The notes below the pieces were generated by a model, which worked only from the letters and a program-made list of their open reading frames with translations, was not told where the DNA came from and ran no database searches. A stretch of 64,000 nt of DNA, taken from NCBI GenBank assembly GCA_037974335.1, contig CM075760.1, forward strand, positions 60,828,515-60,892,514. The letters are read 5' to 3'. Both the position numbers and the translations under genes were made by a program. The stretch is from Prionace glauca (taxonomy: Eukaryota; Chordata; Chondrichthyes; Carcharhiniformes; Carcharhinidae). Position 1 is the stretch's first letter; every line of letters begins with the position of its first letter. Positions 10,727 through 20,588 of this stretch are shown here, piece by piece.

Positions 10727-10904
10727 GGTTCCTGTTTGAACAGTAAGCAGCGACACTGTTTAAAATATATTGCTTCTTCTGGTTTATCTCAGAATGAGCT
10801 CAGCTCAGAGACGGCTTCAATTGTTGGGAAATTGGAGGCTTTTCTCAGCACTACGATTGGCTGGTCTCCTTTAGATGAAATTAGCTGCGGACTAATCACT
10901 GATC

Positions 10905-10975
10905 AGAGATGCCTCACAGCGCCACGTATCTGGGTTCGATTCCCAGCTCAGGTCACTATCTGTGTGAAGTCTGTC
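10905..10975 (+). mobile_element. SINE 5' (tRNA-like) fragment
   Basis: 'gcctcacagcgcca' and 'gggttcgattcccagctc' match the tRNA-related head with B box of the HE1-like SINE. The body is missing. Confidence 0.65.
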
Positions 10976-11489
10976 GCTCAGAATGATTAGAGCTCAGCTG
11001 GGTGTTTTAATTTTATTTTCCCTCTTTGATCAGTAGGATCTGTCGCCAAGGCATCTATTCTCTGAAATAAATACAAAGCTCTGGCTACACTCTGAGCTCT
11101 TTATAGTGATGTCTTGTAGAAAGTGGTATGAGATAATTCGCTGCTCAGCCTATTTCTGCTACACGGCGAGTGACATTAGGCCTTTCTTTCTGATTCGATA
11201 TTCCGAAGCTTTCTGAGACACAAAACGTTCCTAACAGTCTGGCCTGACAGCAATGAGAGCAGCAAACAGAAAGTATGGCCAGGGACACTACAGACACAAA
11301 GCAAGTAAAACCATGGCGTTGTCAGCAGCTGTCACAGATGGCAGAGCGGAAATAGCGACAGTAAAGCTGCAGCAACGTGTGAACATCCTGGAGCTGCTCA
11401 GCGCTCAAGTGAATGAGAAAAGCATAACGTTGCTTGTGCGTGAAGGGAGCCGATTCAACTGACACAATTAACCTCCCTGTGGGTAATTG
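10976..11489. other. Intergenic DNA
   Basis: An open frame at 11253-11462 has no recognised family. It could be a diverged upstream part of the LINE that is recognisable from 11490, but this cannot be shown by eye. Confidence 0.4.
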
Positions 11490-11915
11490 AAAAAGCTGCC
11501 ACTATTGTCCATCTACAAGGCACGGATCAGCAGTATAATGGAATACTCTCCACTTGCCTGGATGAGTACAGCTGAAACAACGTTCAAGAAACTCGACACA
11601 AACCATGAAAAAGCAGCCTGCTTGATTACTTCCTCTCCCATAAAACAATTACTCCAACCACCACTGACGCACAGTGGCAGCCGTGTGCACCATTTACAAG
11701 ATGCACTGCAGCGACTCACCAAAGTTCCTTATGCATCACAATCCAAACACAGAAACACTCCCACCCAGGCGGACAAAGCCAAGGCAGTGGGCAAATGGGA
11801 ACACCACCACTTGGATGTTGCACACCAAATCACTCACCAGCCTGCCTTGGAAATATATGACTGTTCCTTCACCGTCCTGGGTTAAAAGCCTGGAACTCCC
11901 TCGTCAATGGCGCAG
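11490..11915 (+). mobile_element. LINE fragment, C-terminal part of a Jockey/Rex-like RT ORF
   Basis: The protein reads LSIYKARISSIMEYSPLAWM, the conserved block after the RT fingers/palm in Jockey-superfamily LINEs. It continues in a shifted frame as AAVCTIYKMHCSDSPKFL. The frame change and the absence of the catalytic RT block show a 5'-truncated, decayed copy. The same family appears on the minus strand at 19160-19730. Confidence 0.75.
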
Positions 11916-11921
11916 TAGGTG

Positions 11922-12178
11922 TACATAGAACATAGAAACATAGGAAAACTACAGCACAATACAGGCCCTTCAGCCCACAAAGTTTTGCCGAACATATCCC
12001 TACCTTAGAGATTACTCGGCTTACCTATAACCCTCTATCTTATTAAGTTCCATATACTTATCTAAAAGTCTCTTAAAAGACCCTATCGACTCCTCCTCCA
12101 TCACCGTTGCCGGCAGCCCATTCCATGCGCCCACCACTCTCTGAGTGAAAAACATACCCCTGACATCGATCGGTTTCA
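11922..12178 (-). mobile_element. CR1-type LINE 3' end
   Basis: 'acatagaacatagaaacata' followed by 'acaggcccttcagcccac' is a typical reverse-complemented CR1 3' end of a subfamily different from A and B. It extends into the C-terminal coding part near 12150. Confidence 0.75.
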
Positions 12179-13158
12179 ATCACTCATGTTGAATTTTATT
12201 TATTTTTCTGTAGCTTTGTGAGAGTTTCTCAAGAATATTAATCTCATTATCAAGTGCGTGACCTGTTAACACTGAACGCTTCGTTCTGAACGGTAGATTT
12301 CGTCGGGTTGTGACTTTAAATAAAATAATATACGGATTGTACAACAGCGGATTTAGGTGCAGATCCCCTGAGAGAAACAAATGCAGCCACCCGAAACATC
12401 CAAGCTAAGGAATGAAAATAAACGAATAAAAAGGCAGTGAGTGAATCAAAGGCCGATACAATGATCGAAGGAGAGAGATGAGTAGAGAGGAACAGATGGA
12501 GAGGCGGAGAGATAAGCAAGAGAAAAGGGAATGACAGAAATGAGGCAGTGACAGGGAGATAAATAGCGGGGGCAGACATTGAGATAAGTGAGGGAGAGAC
12601 GGGAAGGAAATAGATGATGGTACGGTGAAGGGAACAGTTGCAGATATGTAGAGATAATACAGAGGGAGACACAAAGAGAGACAAACGAACAGATGCCAAG
12701 AGAAACAGAGATAGACAGTGACAGAAACAATCGTGTCCAACTTGAAAATCAATGGCCTAAATCCAATCAGAATTCCAGAAAGGGAAAGAAAAATAACTTA
12801 ATTTAGAGCGTGATGCCAGCAGGGAGATTTCCGAGAACCCCCTAAACAACCTCAGAATGAATCCAGTATCACTATTACATTGTGATCCTGCCCCTGTCCC
12901 TGCAGTAAACACGCACATGCAGTGAGGCAGCCCCATCTGGCGGCGATCCGAGGTAATTTATTATTTTCTGGAAAACCACCCAATTCTCAGAATACGGAAG
13001 GACGTTAGTTTTAAGCCAATGTTTATTTATTAGTGTCACAAGTCTGGACTAATAAGTTCTGAGTTTCACTTTCTCCCTGTTCCTCTCTGGTTGTCCGGCA
13101 CGTTCAACTGGATTAATTTACATTGTATTAATAAAAGTATGGCAAAATATAATTTGAC
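12179..13158. other. Intergenic DNA with a purine-rich low-complexity block
   Basis: 12465-12725 is degenerate purine-rich DNA (GAGA, AGAGG, GAGATA words) on the + strand. It explains the long pyrimidine-coded frames on the minus strand. No gene is recognised. Confidence 0.55.
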
Positions 13159-13159
13159 A

Positions 13160-13405
13160 TAGCGGCAGAGTGGTTGGCACTGCTGCCTCACAGCGCTGGG
13201 GATCCGGGTTCAGTCACTGTCGCTGTGGAGTCTGCGTGGATTTCCTCCGGGTGCTCAGGTTTCCTCCCGTAGTCAGAAAGATGTGCTGGCTAGGTACATT
13301 GGTCATCTAAATTTCCCTTAAATGTATCCGAACAGGCGCCGGAGTGAGGCGACTGAGAGATTTTCACAGTAACTTCATTGCAATGTTGATGTGACTGAAA
13401 ATTTC
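13160..13405 (+). mobile_element. SINE (tRNA-derived, HE1-like head, alternative tail)
   Basis: The head 'cactgctgcctcacagcgct' and B-box-like region are followed by 'gtgctcaggtttcctcccg' and the tail 'ttcacagtaacttcattgca'. The same tail type occurs in the SINEs at 24474-24760 and 61726-62014. It lies just 5' of the V pseudogene exon and may have displaced its leader. Confidence 0.85.
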
Positions 13406-13495
13406 CAGCATTAAGCCAATGTTTGAACGATCAGTGTCCGTTCCATGGGTTCTCTTCGCTCCAAGATATTTAATGCCTTTTCTGTTTTGTTACAG

Positions 13496-13795
13496 GGATA
13501 AACCATGTTTCAAGATCGAACTGAACTAAGCATTCTGGAAGGACAGAGCATATTGTTGGACTGTAATTATTCGACAACTGCTTCTCAAACTATGTACTTG
13601 TACATCCACTATCCCGGACAAGCTCTGAGATATTTGATGAAGATGTATAGCTCGGGCAATACCGATAAGTCTCCAGATTTATTGGATAGTTTCATGGCTG
13701 CTTTACACAAAGGAAACAGCACTCCTTTTCCTTTAAAATCACCAGGGCTCTTTAGCCTGACAGCACCCTGTATTTTTGGTGCAGAAATTTAGCGA
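13496..13795 (+). pseudogene. T-cell receptor V segment pseudogene
   Basis: A TTTTGTTACAG acceptor precedes a V-like exon with LSILEGQSILLDCNY, then YLYIHYPGQALRYLMKMY, which is close to the V at 10289-10726 (WYIQHPGEAPKYLLK). Several lesions mark it as dead. The frame needed to join a leader differs from that of the body near 13505-13515. The conserved Trp is Leu (TTG). The frame shifts after NST near 13724, and the YFCA region is rearranged so the second Cys is not in frame. No heptamer-nonamer is found downstream. No leader exon is identified upstream, where a SINE lies. It is a V gene inactivated some time ago, probably related to the intact V on the minus strand. Confidence 0.8.
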
Positions 13796-13799
13796 AAGC

Positions 13800-14267
13800 C
13801 GCATAAAAGCACCAGACTGGGAGTTCCGGTTAGAGATCAGCAGAGGACGCTCTCGCACCGATAAACAGAAACAATTATTTGGTCTCCACAGGGAGAGTCA
13901 CAGAATCATAAATGAAATATCAAAACAAAACTGAACACTCAACATGAACAGCTGTACCACAGTTGAATTTTTAACTATGCTAAAAATAGAGTTATGGTGC
14001 GTTCACTCACGCACAGTCCTTTGATGATATTCCCTTGCCTGTGTGAATTACTGTATAACACTTTCCCTATCTTGACTCCCCGTTCCGAGGCAGGTTTGCT
14101 CAAAGAGTTCGTTTGGTTATCTCTATACCGGAGGGAGCGATAAGGACACATTAGTAAGTTAGACAGTCTTTATTAGAGCATGTGATAGTCAACAAAAAGC
14201 TGCGATGGAAACTGAATTTGAAGAGGGAAGTGGCTAAATAGTTAGCCAACCATCTCATGAAGAGGCA
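13800..14267. other. Intergenic DNA
   Basis: No gene, signal or repeat is recognised between the V pseudogene and a PLE end fragment. Confidence 0.45.
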
Positions 14268-14378
14268 GCGCTCCGAAAGTTTGTGATACCAAATAAAATT
14301 GTTGGAATTTAACCTGGTGTTGTGAGGCCTCTTACTGCGCCCGCCCCAGTTCAACGCCGGCATCACCACATCATCGAT
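14268..14378. mobile_element. Penelope-like element terminal fragment
   Basis: 'cagcgctccgaaag', 'acctggtgttgtgagg' and 'gttcaacgccggcatcacca' match the terminal module shared by the palindromic copies at 23676-23893 and 26096-26844. Only one arm is left. Confidence 0.75.
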
Positions 14379-14855
14379 AAATATTTGGCCAGTAAATGGA
14401 AATTTTAAAAAGGAGTAATATTGGAAGCAGATAGATGATGAGGAATAAGTGGATAAATGTTTAACAGAGACAGGAAATAAGTAATCGGCCGAACCTCCTC
14501 ACCGTGTGCTGTAAAACACTATGATTCTAAGATAATGAAGTGTTCTGTTCAGTTAGAAAGACAAAAGGGAACAGAACTGATGAAAGAATTTACTCTGTTA
14601 CATACAGGAAACAAAGAGATTCGGGAGCGGTGATGGTTCAAGTGGTCTTTGGTTTGACAAAGCCAATTGCTCAGTGGCACCGTGAATAACGTCAGATAAC
14701 AACATCGTTAATAGTCCATTCGGTGACACTGCCCTTCGGCCTCACATTCAGCTCTCGCCTCTCCTTCCCCTGCTCACCATTCAGAGTCCCGACCTCGGCT
14801 GCAAGTCCAGCCTAGAAATCAGACCCGGATTGATCCTTTTTGCACCTCCACCATC

Positions 14856-15008
14856 ATGAAGACAAACACCCGCAAAGACCTGTTTGCAGTTGGAGTTCAG
14901 ATACTGCTGACATTGTGTGAGTTTATTAACTCAGACGCATTATTTTAACAGTTTCTTAATACCGTGTGGTTTGTGAATGATTTTGTTTTGGTTACAGCCG
15001 TTCAGTGT
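14856..15008 (+). pseudogene. V-type leader exon and start of a lost V exon
   Basis: The exon at 14856-14916 encodes MKTNTRKDLFAVGVQILLTL, a signal-peptide-like leader, and ends with a GTGAGT donor in phase 1. A short intron (14917-14997) ends in TTTTGGTTACAG. The next exon opens with codons reading S-V-Q-C-E-V-R, the usual start of a mature V domain. It then enters a 23-bp tandem repeat in which a stop appears after about two units, so no V body exists. The layout (61-nt leader, about 81-bp intron, phase 1) is that of Ig/TCR V genes. It could instead be the start of another Ig-superfamily gene. I favour a V gene whose body was replaced or deleted. Confidence 0.6.
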
Positions 15009-15384
15009 GAGGTCAGAGCATCCGGCATTGTGAGGTCAGAGCATCCGCCATTGTGAGGTCAGAGCATCCGGCATTGTGAGGTCAGAGCATCCAGCATTGT
15101 GAGGTCAGAGCATCCAGCATTGTGAGGTCAGAGCATCCGGCATTGTGAGGTCAGAGCATCCGGCATTGTGAGGTCAGAGCATCCAGCATTGTGAGGTCAG
15201 AGCATCCGGCATTGTGAGGTCAGAGCATCCAGCATTGTGAGGTCAGAGCATCCGGCATTGTGAGGTCAGAGCATCCGGCATTGTGAGGTCAGAGCATCCA
15301 GCAATGTGAGGTCAGAGCATCCGGCATTGTGAGGTCAGAGCATCCGGCATTGTGAGGTCAGAGCATCCGGCATTGTGAGGTCAG
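15009..15384 (+). repeat. 23-bp minisatellite, about 16.3 units
   Basis: Tandem units of exactly 23 bp start near 15009, 15032, 15055 and so on to 15354, with a partial 17th. Each unit contains TGAGGTCAGAGCATCC; most variation is one position (CCGG/CCAG) plus rare changes. The uniform period and high identity indicate recent expansion. Because 23 is not a multiple of 3, the frame rotates from unit to unit. Confidence 0.97.
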
Positions 15385-15397
15385 AATGCAGACATGG

Positions 15398-15456
15398 GCG
15401 ACGTCACCCTGCAGTCCGTGTGACGTCACCATGCATTCTGAGTGACGTCAGTGGAT
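15398..15456 (+). promoter_or_regulatory. Three CRE-like sites with 22-bp spacing
   Basis: GCGACGTCACC, then TGTGACGTCACC and AGTGACGTCAGTGG follow the minisatellite at regular 22-bp spacing. Two are perfect TGACGTCA palindromes (CREB/ATF consensus). The last, AGTGACGTCA, fits the AGTGAYRTCA decamer known from TCR V-beta promoters. Function here is inferred from motif only. Confidence 0.5.
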
Positions 15457-15639
15457 CTGCCTGAGGATCAGAAACATCTCTCCCGCTGATCTGACTTTAT
15501 GGAATTAACAGCTCAGCAGAAACAGTGAGACCCCAGGTTTTATCTGCAGATTGATCTGATGATGAATTTGCCGGTCCAATCGGATGCTGTGCTTTGTATT
15601 GTCGGCTGCTGGTGAAAATATTGGGGGAATCTGAACATG

Positions 15640-15845
15640 GTGAGGATTACGAACTCTACCCTCAGCATACTGAGGTTTTTGTTCAGCTCTCTCCGTGTTC
15701 TGTATGAATGTGTGACTGAAACCCTCACCATGTTTAACTTTCTGTCCAGCCTTCTCCGAATTCTGCGTCACTGGGTGTCTGTAGTCCTCAGCATGTTCAA
15801 GTTTCTGTACAACTCTCTCCACAGCCTGTGTCGCTGTGGTGCGCG
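15640..15845. repeat. 63-bp tandem repeat, about three diverged units
   Basis: Units begin near 15658, 15721 and 15784, each with CTCAGCAT or CTCACCAT and a TTTCTGT..A/CTCTCC core. The 63-bp period (21 codons) keeps both strands open: 15637-15864 on + and 15505-15867 on -. Neither predicted protein resembles a family I know, so no gene is called. Confidence 0.75.
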
Positions 15846-15869
15846 CCGACTCAGTGCAGAGTAACACAC

Positions 15870-16435
15870 AATGGAATTGCTCATTTCCTGTTTGAACATT
15901 TTTAACCGGCTGATTTTCTCAACAGAATCAATAAAAGAAGAAACTCTAACTCCGGCAGCATTTTCTTTATCATCACCTCCTGTAGTGTGTGAATGAAGTA
16001 GGTATTATGAAGCCTATCCTGGGGAGTGATGGTACCCAGTGTACTGTGTGCTGACAGAATCCTGAATATTCACAGCTTAGTGTAACTGTGTCACCTTGTT
16101 CCTTGCACAGATTCTTGGACACCAGAGAGCACTATGCAGTATCTGCAAGAAAATTATATTCAAAATTGACGTTTTGACCTTCATTCGGGACAAATTTGAA
16201 TCACAGAAATAGAACAGTTTCTCGACATTCCATGAAGCTTCAAATTTTATGCATTTTGATTTCTGTTCTATTTGTCCTATTGTTCTTGGTGAAATACAAA
16301 TCCCAAAGTGTGAATGTTCCATTCTCCTTAACCCTGAGACATGTTTGTTTCAATAATGTTTGACCATGTGTGGAATAGTTATGCGTTAATCTGAACCGGA
16401 GCTCATGCTCACAGTTTTGAAAGATTTTCAGCAAT
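15870..16435. other. Intergenic DNA
   Basis: No gene, RNA or clear repeat is recognised in this AT-rich stretch. Confidence 0.45.
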
Positions 16436-16437
16436 GA

Positions 16438-16665
16438 TTCATAGAATCCTTGTAATGCAGAAGAGGCCATTCAGCCCATCGAGTCTTTGTTGACTCTCTT
16501 ATAGAGTATCTTACTCAGGCCCTCTCTTTCACCCTATCCCCACAATCCCATACATTTCCCATGGCAAACTCATCAAACCTATATATCTTGGGATACTCAG
16601 GGGAAACTTTGCAAGGTCAATCCACCTAACCTACACATCCTTCGAGTCTATCTGACACTGGACAT
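16438..16665 (-). mobile_element. SINE (HE1-like) fragment without tRNA head
   Basis: 'agaggccattcagcccatcg' through 'ggtcaatccacctaacctac' is the reverse-complemented 3' and middle SINE body. The tRNA-like head is absent. Confidence 0.8.
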
Positions 16666-17059
16666 TTTTGATCACAGTTCAGACTATGTCCACGAAGTTT
16701 GTACACGTAAAGATAACCACTCATGCATTGTTTCTAATTTATTCAATTAATGCAGCAGGTCCTCTTCAATTAATTACATTCTGATTATCTTTGGTCAGGT
16801 TCATTCCATTTCCACATATTTGTTTTGTGCACTGGTTTTTCCTTGAGCAGAACTTGCCTCAAGGTCTCTCGGGTCAGTTTGTTTGAATACGTGCCACATC
16901 GGTAATTTTATAAATATCTCTCAATGGGAAAGGGTACTTCTGGTTTGAGGACAATTGCAATTCCTTCAGCTTCATCTTCTCCAGCCAGAGTTTTCTCTGG
17001 CTTGTCCATCATCACCTGAAACTGTAGTATCTGGAGAACAGACCATGCAGTTCAGTCTA

Positions 17060-17345
17060 TCTGGTTATGATGATGTGTACACCCCACAGAGGTCTCCAGG
17101 TGCCTCTGTGATATCACCTACATCCAGAGTGACATCAGTGGGTCTGGCACATCTCCCCTGGAGCTGATCTGAATATTCAGACCCAACTTGATGGGAGTTA
17201 ACAGCTGATCAGAAACATCTCTCCTGGAGCTAATCTGAACATCCAGATCTGAGTTTGTGGGAATTAACTGCTCAGCAGAAAGAGTGAAGTCCACGTTTTA
17301 ATCTGCAGGCTGATTTGATGCTGAATTTGCCACCCGCATTCTAAT
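17060..17345 (+). repeat. Diverged duplicate of the 15.4-15.6 kb block
   Basis: AGTGACATCAGTGG at about 17124, then 'aacatctctcctggagct', 'aactgctcagcagaaa' and 'ctgaatttgccac', match 15447-15590 in the same order. The copy has an internal tandem duplication (about 17150-17215 versus 17216-17282). TGATATCA and TGACATCA are again 22 bp apart, replacing the CRE sites of the first copy. Confidence 0.75.
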
Positions 17346-17397
17346 TCTCTAGCCATGAATGAGAAACTTCTGATTTATAATTCTTTCCACCAGATCT

Positions 17398-17720
17398 CAT
17401 ACAGTCAGACTGCGGAAGGAGGCCATTTGGCCCAACAAGTTTGCACCGACCACAATCCCACCCGAGCTCTTCTCCTCGTAACCCCATGCATTTACCCTAG
17501 CTCGCTCCCCTGACACTAAGGGGCAATTTAGCACGGCCAATCCACCTAATCTGCAAGTCTATGGATTGTGGGAGGAAACTGAAGCACCTGGAGGAAACCC
17601 ACAGAGACACAGGGAGAATGTGCAAACACTACGTAGGCAGTGACCCAAGCCAGGAATCGAACCCAGGTCCCCAGCACTGTGAGGCAGCAGTGCTAACCAC
17701 TTTGCCACCTTGCAACCGAG
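17398..17720 (-). mobile_element. SINE (HE1-like), near full length
   Basis: On the minus strand it reads from the tRNA-related head ('gtggttagcactgctgcctc' equivalent, ending at plus 17720) through the B box (GGTTCGATTCC) to the 3' body near 17400. It is diverged from the consensus seen in other copies. Confidence 0.88.
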
Positions 17721-17944
17721 GTTTCCTGTGTTACCTTGTCTTTAAGAAGAGCAGCAGCATATTGAATGTTTCCATCATAGATTTGCATTTCTTCAAAAAT
17801 CTGTTCTTGGTGTATAAGTAATCCAAAGCAGCGAAATTGGCTAAATTCCAGTCACACAGTGCCTTCAGTAACTTTTCTTCAGGAACTAGATTGATGAATG
17901 TTTAGAGATCTGCAATGTTACATCTGTTTGTCTCTCCACAGAGT

Positions 17945-18310
17945 ATGGCCTGGATGATGGAATCATAAGTAAATTTCCAAGTTTGCTGATGACTGGCTGT
18001 AATTGTGAGATGGGAGGTTGATGCAAAGAGGCTACAAAATGATGGAGACAAATTAAGTAACGGAGAAAACACGTGACAAGTGCAGCACAACACGGCTTAA
18101 TGTGAAGGAAAACATAAATCGAGTACATTATCTAAATGCTGATATATTGGGAAGAGTGAATGTACAGAGGGTTCTGTGTGTCATTGTACACCAGTTAATG
18201 AAAGTGGAGAGGCAGGCGCACTAAGCAATTAGGAAGGCAAATAATACATTCGTCTTCTGTGAAAGGGAATTTGAGTTCAAAAGTAGAGATGTCTTACTGC
18301 CTTGGGTCAG
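17945..18310 (+). mobile_element. Old CR1 fragment
   Basis: Decayed text matches CR1 around FADDT through QRDLGV to IEYKSREVLL ('gtttgctgatgactggctgt' to 'gagttcaaaagtagagatgt'). It is heavily mutated and the oldest-looking CR1 here. Confidence 0.6.
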
Positions 18311-19155
18311 GTAATGAAAATTTCTTCCCATGCCCTGAAATATTTTTTTCCCATTTTCAATGAGGCCTCAGACTACTTGGTTTATGAAAATTGCAATCAC
18401 CTTCCTTCAAACCATTAGTGTGCTGATAGTTTCTTATTACCCATAGCAGTATAAAGTATCCAATGGTGTCTTATACATCTGTTAATATATGCTTGTTTAG
18501 AATTGTGATTTTTAAAAAAATATTTTCTATTCCTTAACAATACCCATGTTTCTTAATTTAGTTTCCTGATTTACATCATCAAACTAGCTCTTTGTGCCTG
18601 CATAATTGGCAACAATGAAAGTTTAGACCGCAGTTTCAGACTTAATCACATCTCTTTCAAACTTAGACATAGTCTCTGAGAATTACAGAATTTCTCACTC
18701 GACCTCCTCTTATGACTACGACTCTTCCCATTTTTTTTAACAATAACATTACTCATGACCCATGTTTTATTACATAATATTTAATCCAGAACAGTCTGTG
18801 CCCTGCTTTCCTGCCTCCCTGACAAATTGTTGTAGAAATTCTGTAATGTACGCATTTAACTTGTCGAAGTGCTTTCATTTGTTCAGCTTATAATAAGTAA
18901 CTCGACATGGGGATTCTGGACACAATAGCCAGATGCTTTAGAAATGAGCATGATTCAAGAAATATCGAAGTAAAATGTTCTACTTGTGAGTAACATGATG
19001 GAATTAAAACATATTTTATTATTTATCACAATAAAACTTGCAGACTAACCCTCAGTAGAAATTTATAAATCACTCTTTGATACATTTTCTGATTTAAATT
19101 TCAACGTCATATGTTTGGAAGATGCTAAGGTGCCTCAGTGAGTTCCTGCAGTGCA
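18311..19155. other. AT-rich intergenic DNA
   Basis: No feature is recognised between repeat fragments; this may be the edge of the V-gene field. Confidence 0.45.
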
Positions 19156-19159
19156 TTTT

Positions 19160-19730
19160 CTAGATGGTAATACTGCTGCCCCTGTGCATAGGTGGTGGAG
19201 GAAGAGAATGTTTGAGAGTGGGGAGCCGATCAAGCGAGTTACTTTGTCCTGGATGTTGGTGAGCTTCTCGAGTTAAAGAATTAGTGCAGTCAATATGTAG
19301 TCTGTTTTGGGTTAGAGAATTAATACCTAAAGGGTCAGACAGTGATACATCAATTGCACTACATTGAGCACAGTTGCCACCCTCACTGGGGTGTCTGATG
19401 ATGCCATGGTTCATACTGTTGTTGTTGGAGTTGCACTCACCCAAGCAAGTGGAGAGCATTCCATCACCTTCCTGACTTGTAAATGATGGGCAGGCTCTCA
19501 GAGACAAGAGGTGACTTATTGGCTGCAGGATTCCCAGCCTCCAACATGCTCTTACAGCCACCGTGTTTATTTAGCTGATTCAGTTCAGTTTCTATCAATC
19601 TCCAGCCTGTTGGTAGTTAGGGAATTCAGTAATGGCAACGTCATTGAACGTCAAAGGGCGATGGTTCAATTCTCTTGTGATGGAAATGCTCATTGTCTGG
19701 TACTTGTACAGCACAAATATTACTGGCAGG
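19160..19730 (-). mobile_element. LINE fragment, Jockey/Rex-like RT
   Basis: 'ccgatcaagcgagttacttt', 'gagagcattccatcaccttc' and 'ggattcccagcctccaacat' are the antisense of a RT C-terminal block including a MEYSPLAWM-like motif. It is the same family as 11490-11915. An unrelated stretch of about 110 bp (about 19275-19385) interrupts it, and frames are broken. Confidence 0.65.
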
Positions 19731-19889
19731 ACTGCAGAGCTTAGATCTGTTCAATTGATGGTGAGATCATTCAGCTCTGACTATTGCTTGCTACTTTATG
19801 ATGTTTGGTACGGAGATTCTCATGATTTCATTCATGAGAATCTTTCTAGCAATCTGATACAATGGAATACCTTGCTTGGCCATTTCACA

Positions 19890-20155
19890 GAATACTTAAG
19901 AGCCCACATTGCTGGGGGTGTCTGGAATCACATGTAGGCCAGACCAGGTAAGAACGGTAGATTTCCTTCCCTAAAGGACATCAGTAAACCAGGTGGGTTT
20001 TTCCGATAACTGACAATGGTTTCACAGTCACCATTAGAGTTTTAGTTCCAGATTCTTACTCTCTGATCTACTGTGGTGAGATTTAACCCATGAACTCTGT
20101 GCATTAACCTGGGTCTCTGGATTACAATTCTGGTGGCAATACATTTGCCACTGGT
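19890..20155 (-). mobile_element. Dispersed SINE-like repeat
   Basis: 'gaatcacatgtaggccagac' and 'gatttccttccctaaaggac' belong to a widespread cartilaginous-fish repeat. Its other part is seen at 21870-21935 and 61550-62080 ('ggatgggcaataaatgctgg'-like). Confidence 0.55.
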
Positions 20156-20588
20156 ATTCCAGTAGCACTGCATTCATTAAAAACAGCCCTTTATTGCCTC
20201 GATCATATCTTCTAATGTAGTGTGCCAGTTCATCACAGCTAACATAGATCTGTAGCTTCACAATTTCCTTCTGTGAGAAACAGCCAGAGAAATTAAACAG
20301 AAGAACATTTAAATGACCACAGTCCATCCCCTTGGCAACCTAGCATGATTTTGGGAGTTCCAAACAGTTTTGAACAAATATCTTTTTCATTCCAATCACA
20401 TTTTATTCTATGATGCAAATAAAACATGAAAGTAGATACTTACAACAATTCTAAAAAAACCAACAGGACGTAAAATTGTGAGACTGGCCAGTCCAGCAGA
20501 AAGAACCTTCCGACTCCTCCAACAATCAGAATGAACCTGGTTCAGTGGAGGATGTGATTAACAGCAGCAGGAGCAGCAAAATCCATCA
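20156..20588. other. 3' flank of the first zinc-finger gene
   Basis: The stretch adjacent to the stop (20520-20588) resembles the 3' UTR of the other ZNF genes ('gattaacagcagcaggagca' antisense of the TGCTGTTATTG..AATTACATCC block). Nothing else is recognised. Confidence 0.5.

Noticed and set aside
12316-12752. Several long overlapping minus-strand frames rich in Ser, Leu and Phe
   Set aside because: They are produced by a purine-rich low-complexity stretch on the + strand; three frames are open at once.
15009-15384. CRISPR-like regular repeat
   Set aside because: The 23-bp units are directly contiguous with no unique spacers, and the organism is a vertebrate; it is a minisatellite.
15637-15864. 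Small protein-coding gene in the 63-bp repeat
   Set aside because: Both strands are open because the period is a multiple of three. Without family match or splice sites it is reported only as a repeat and a finding.
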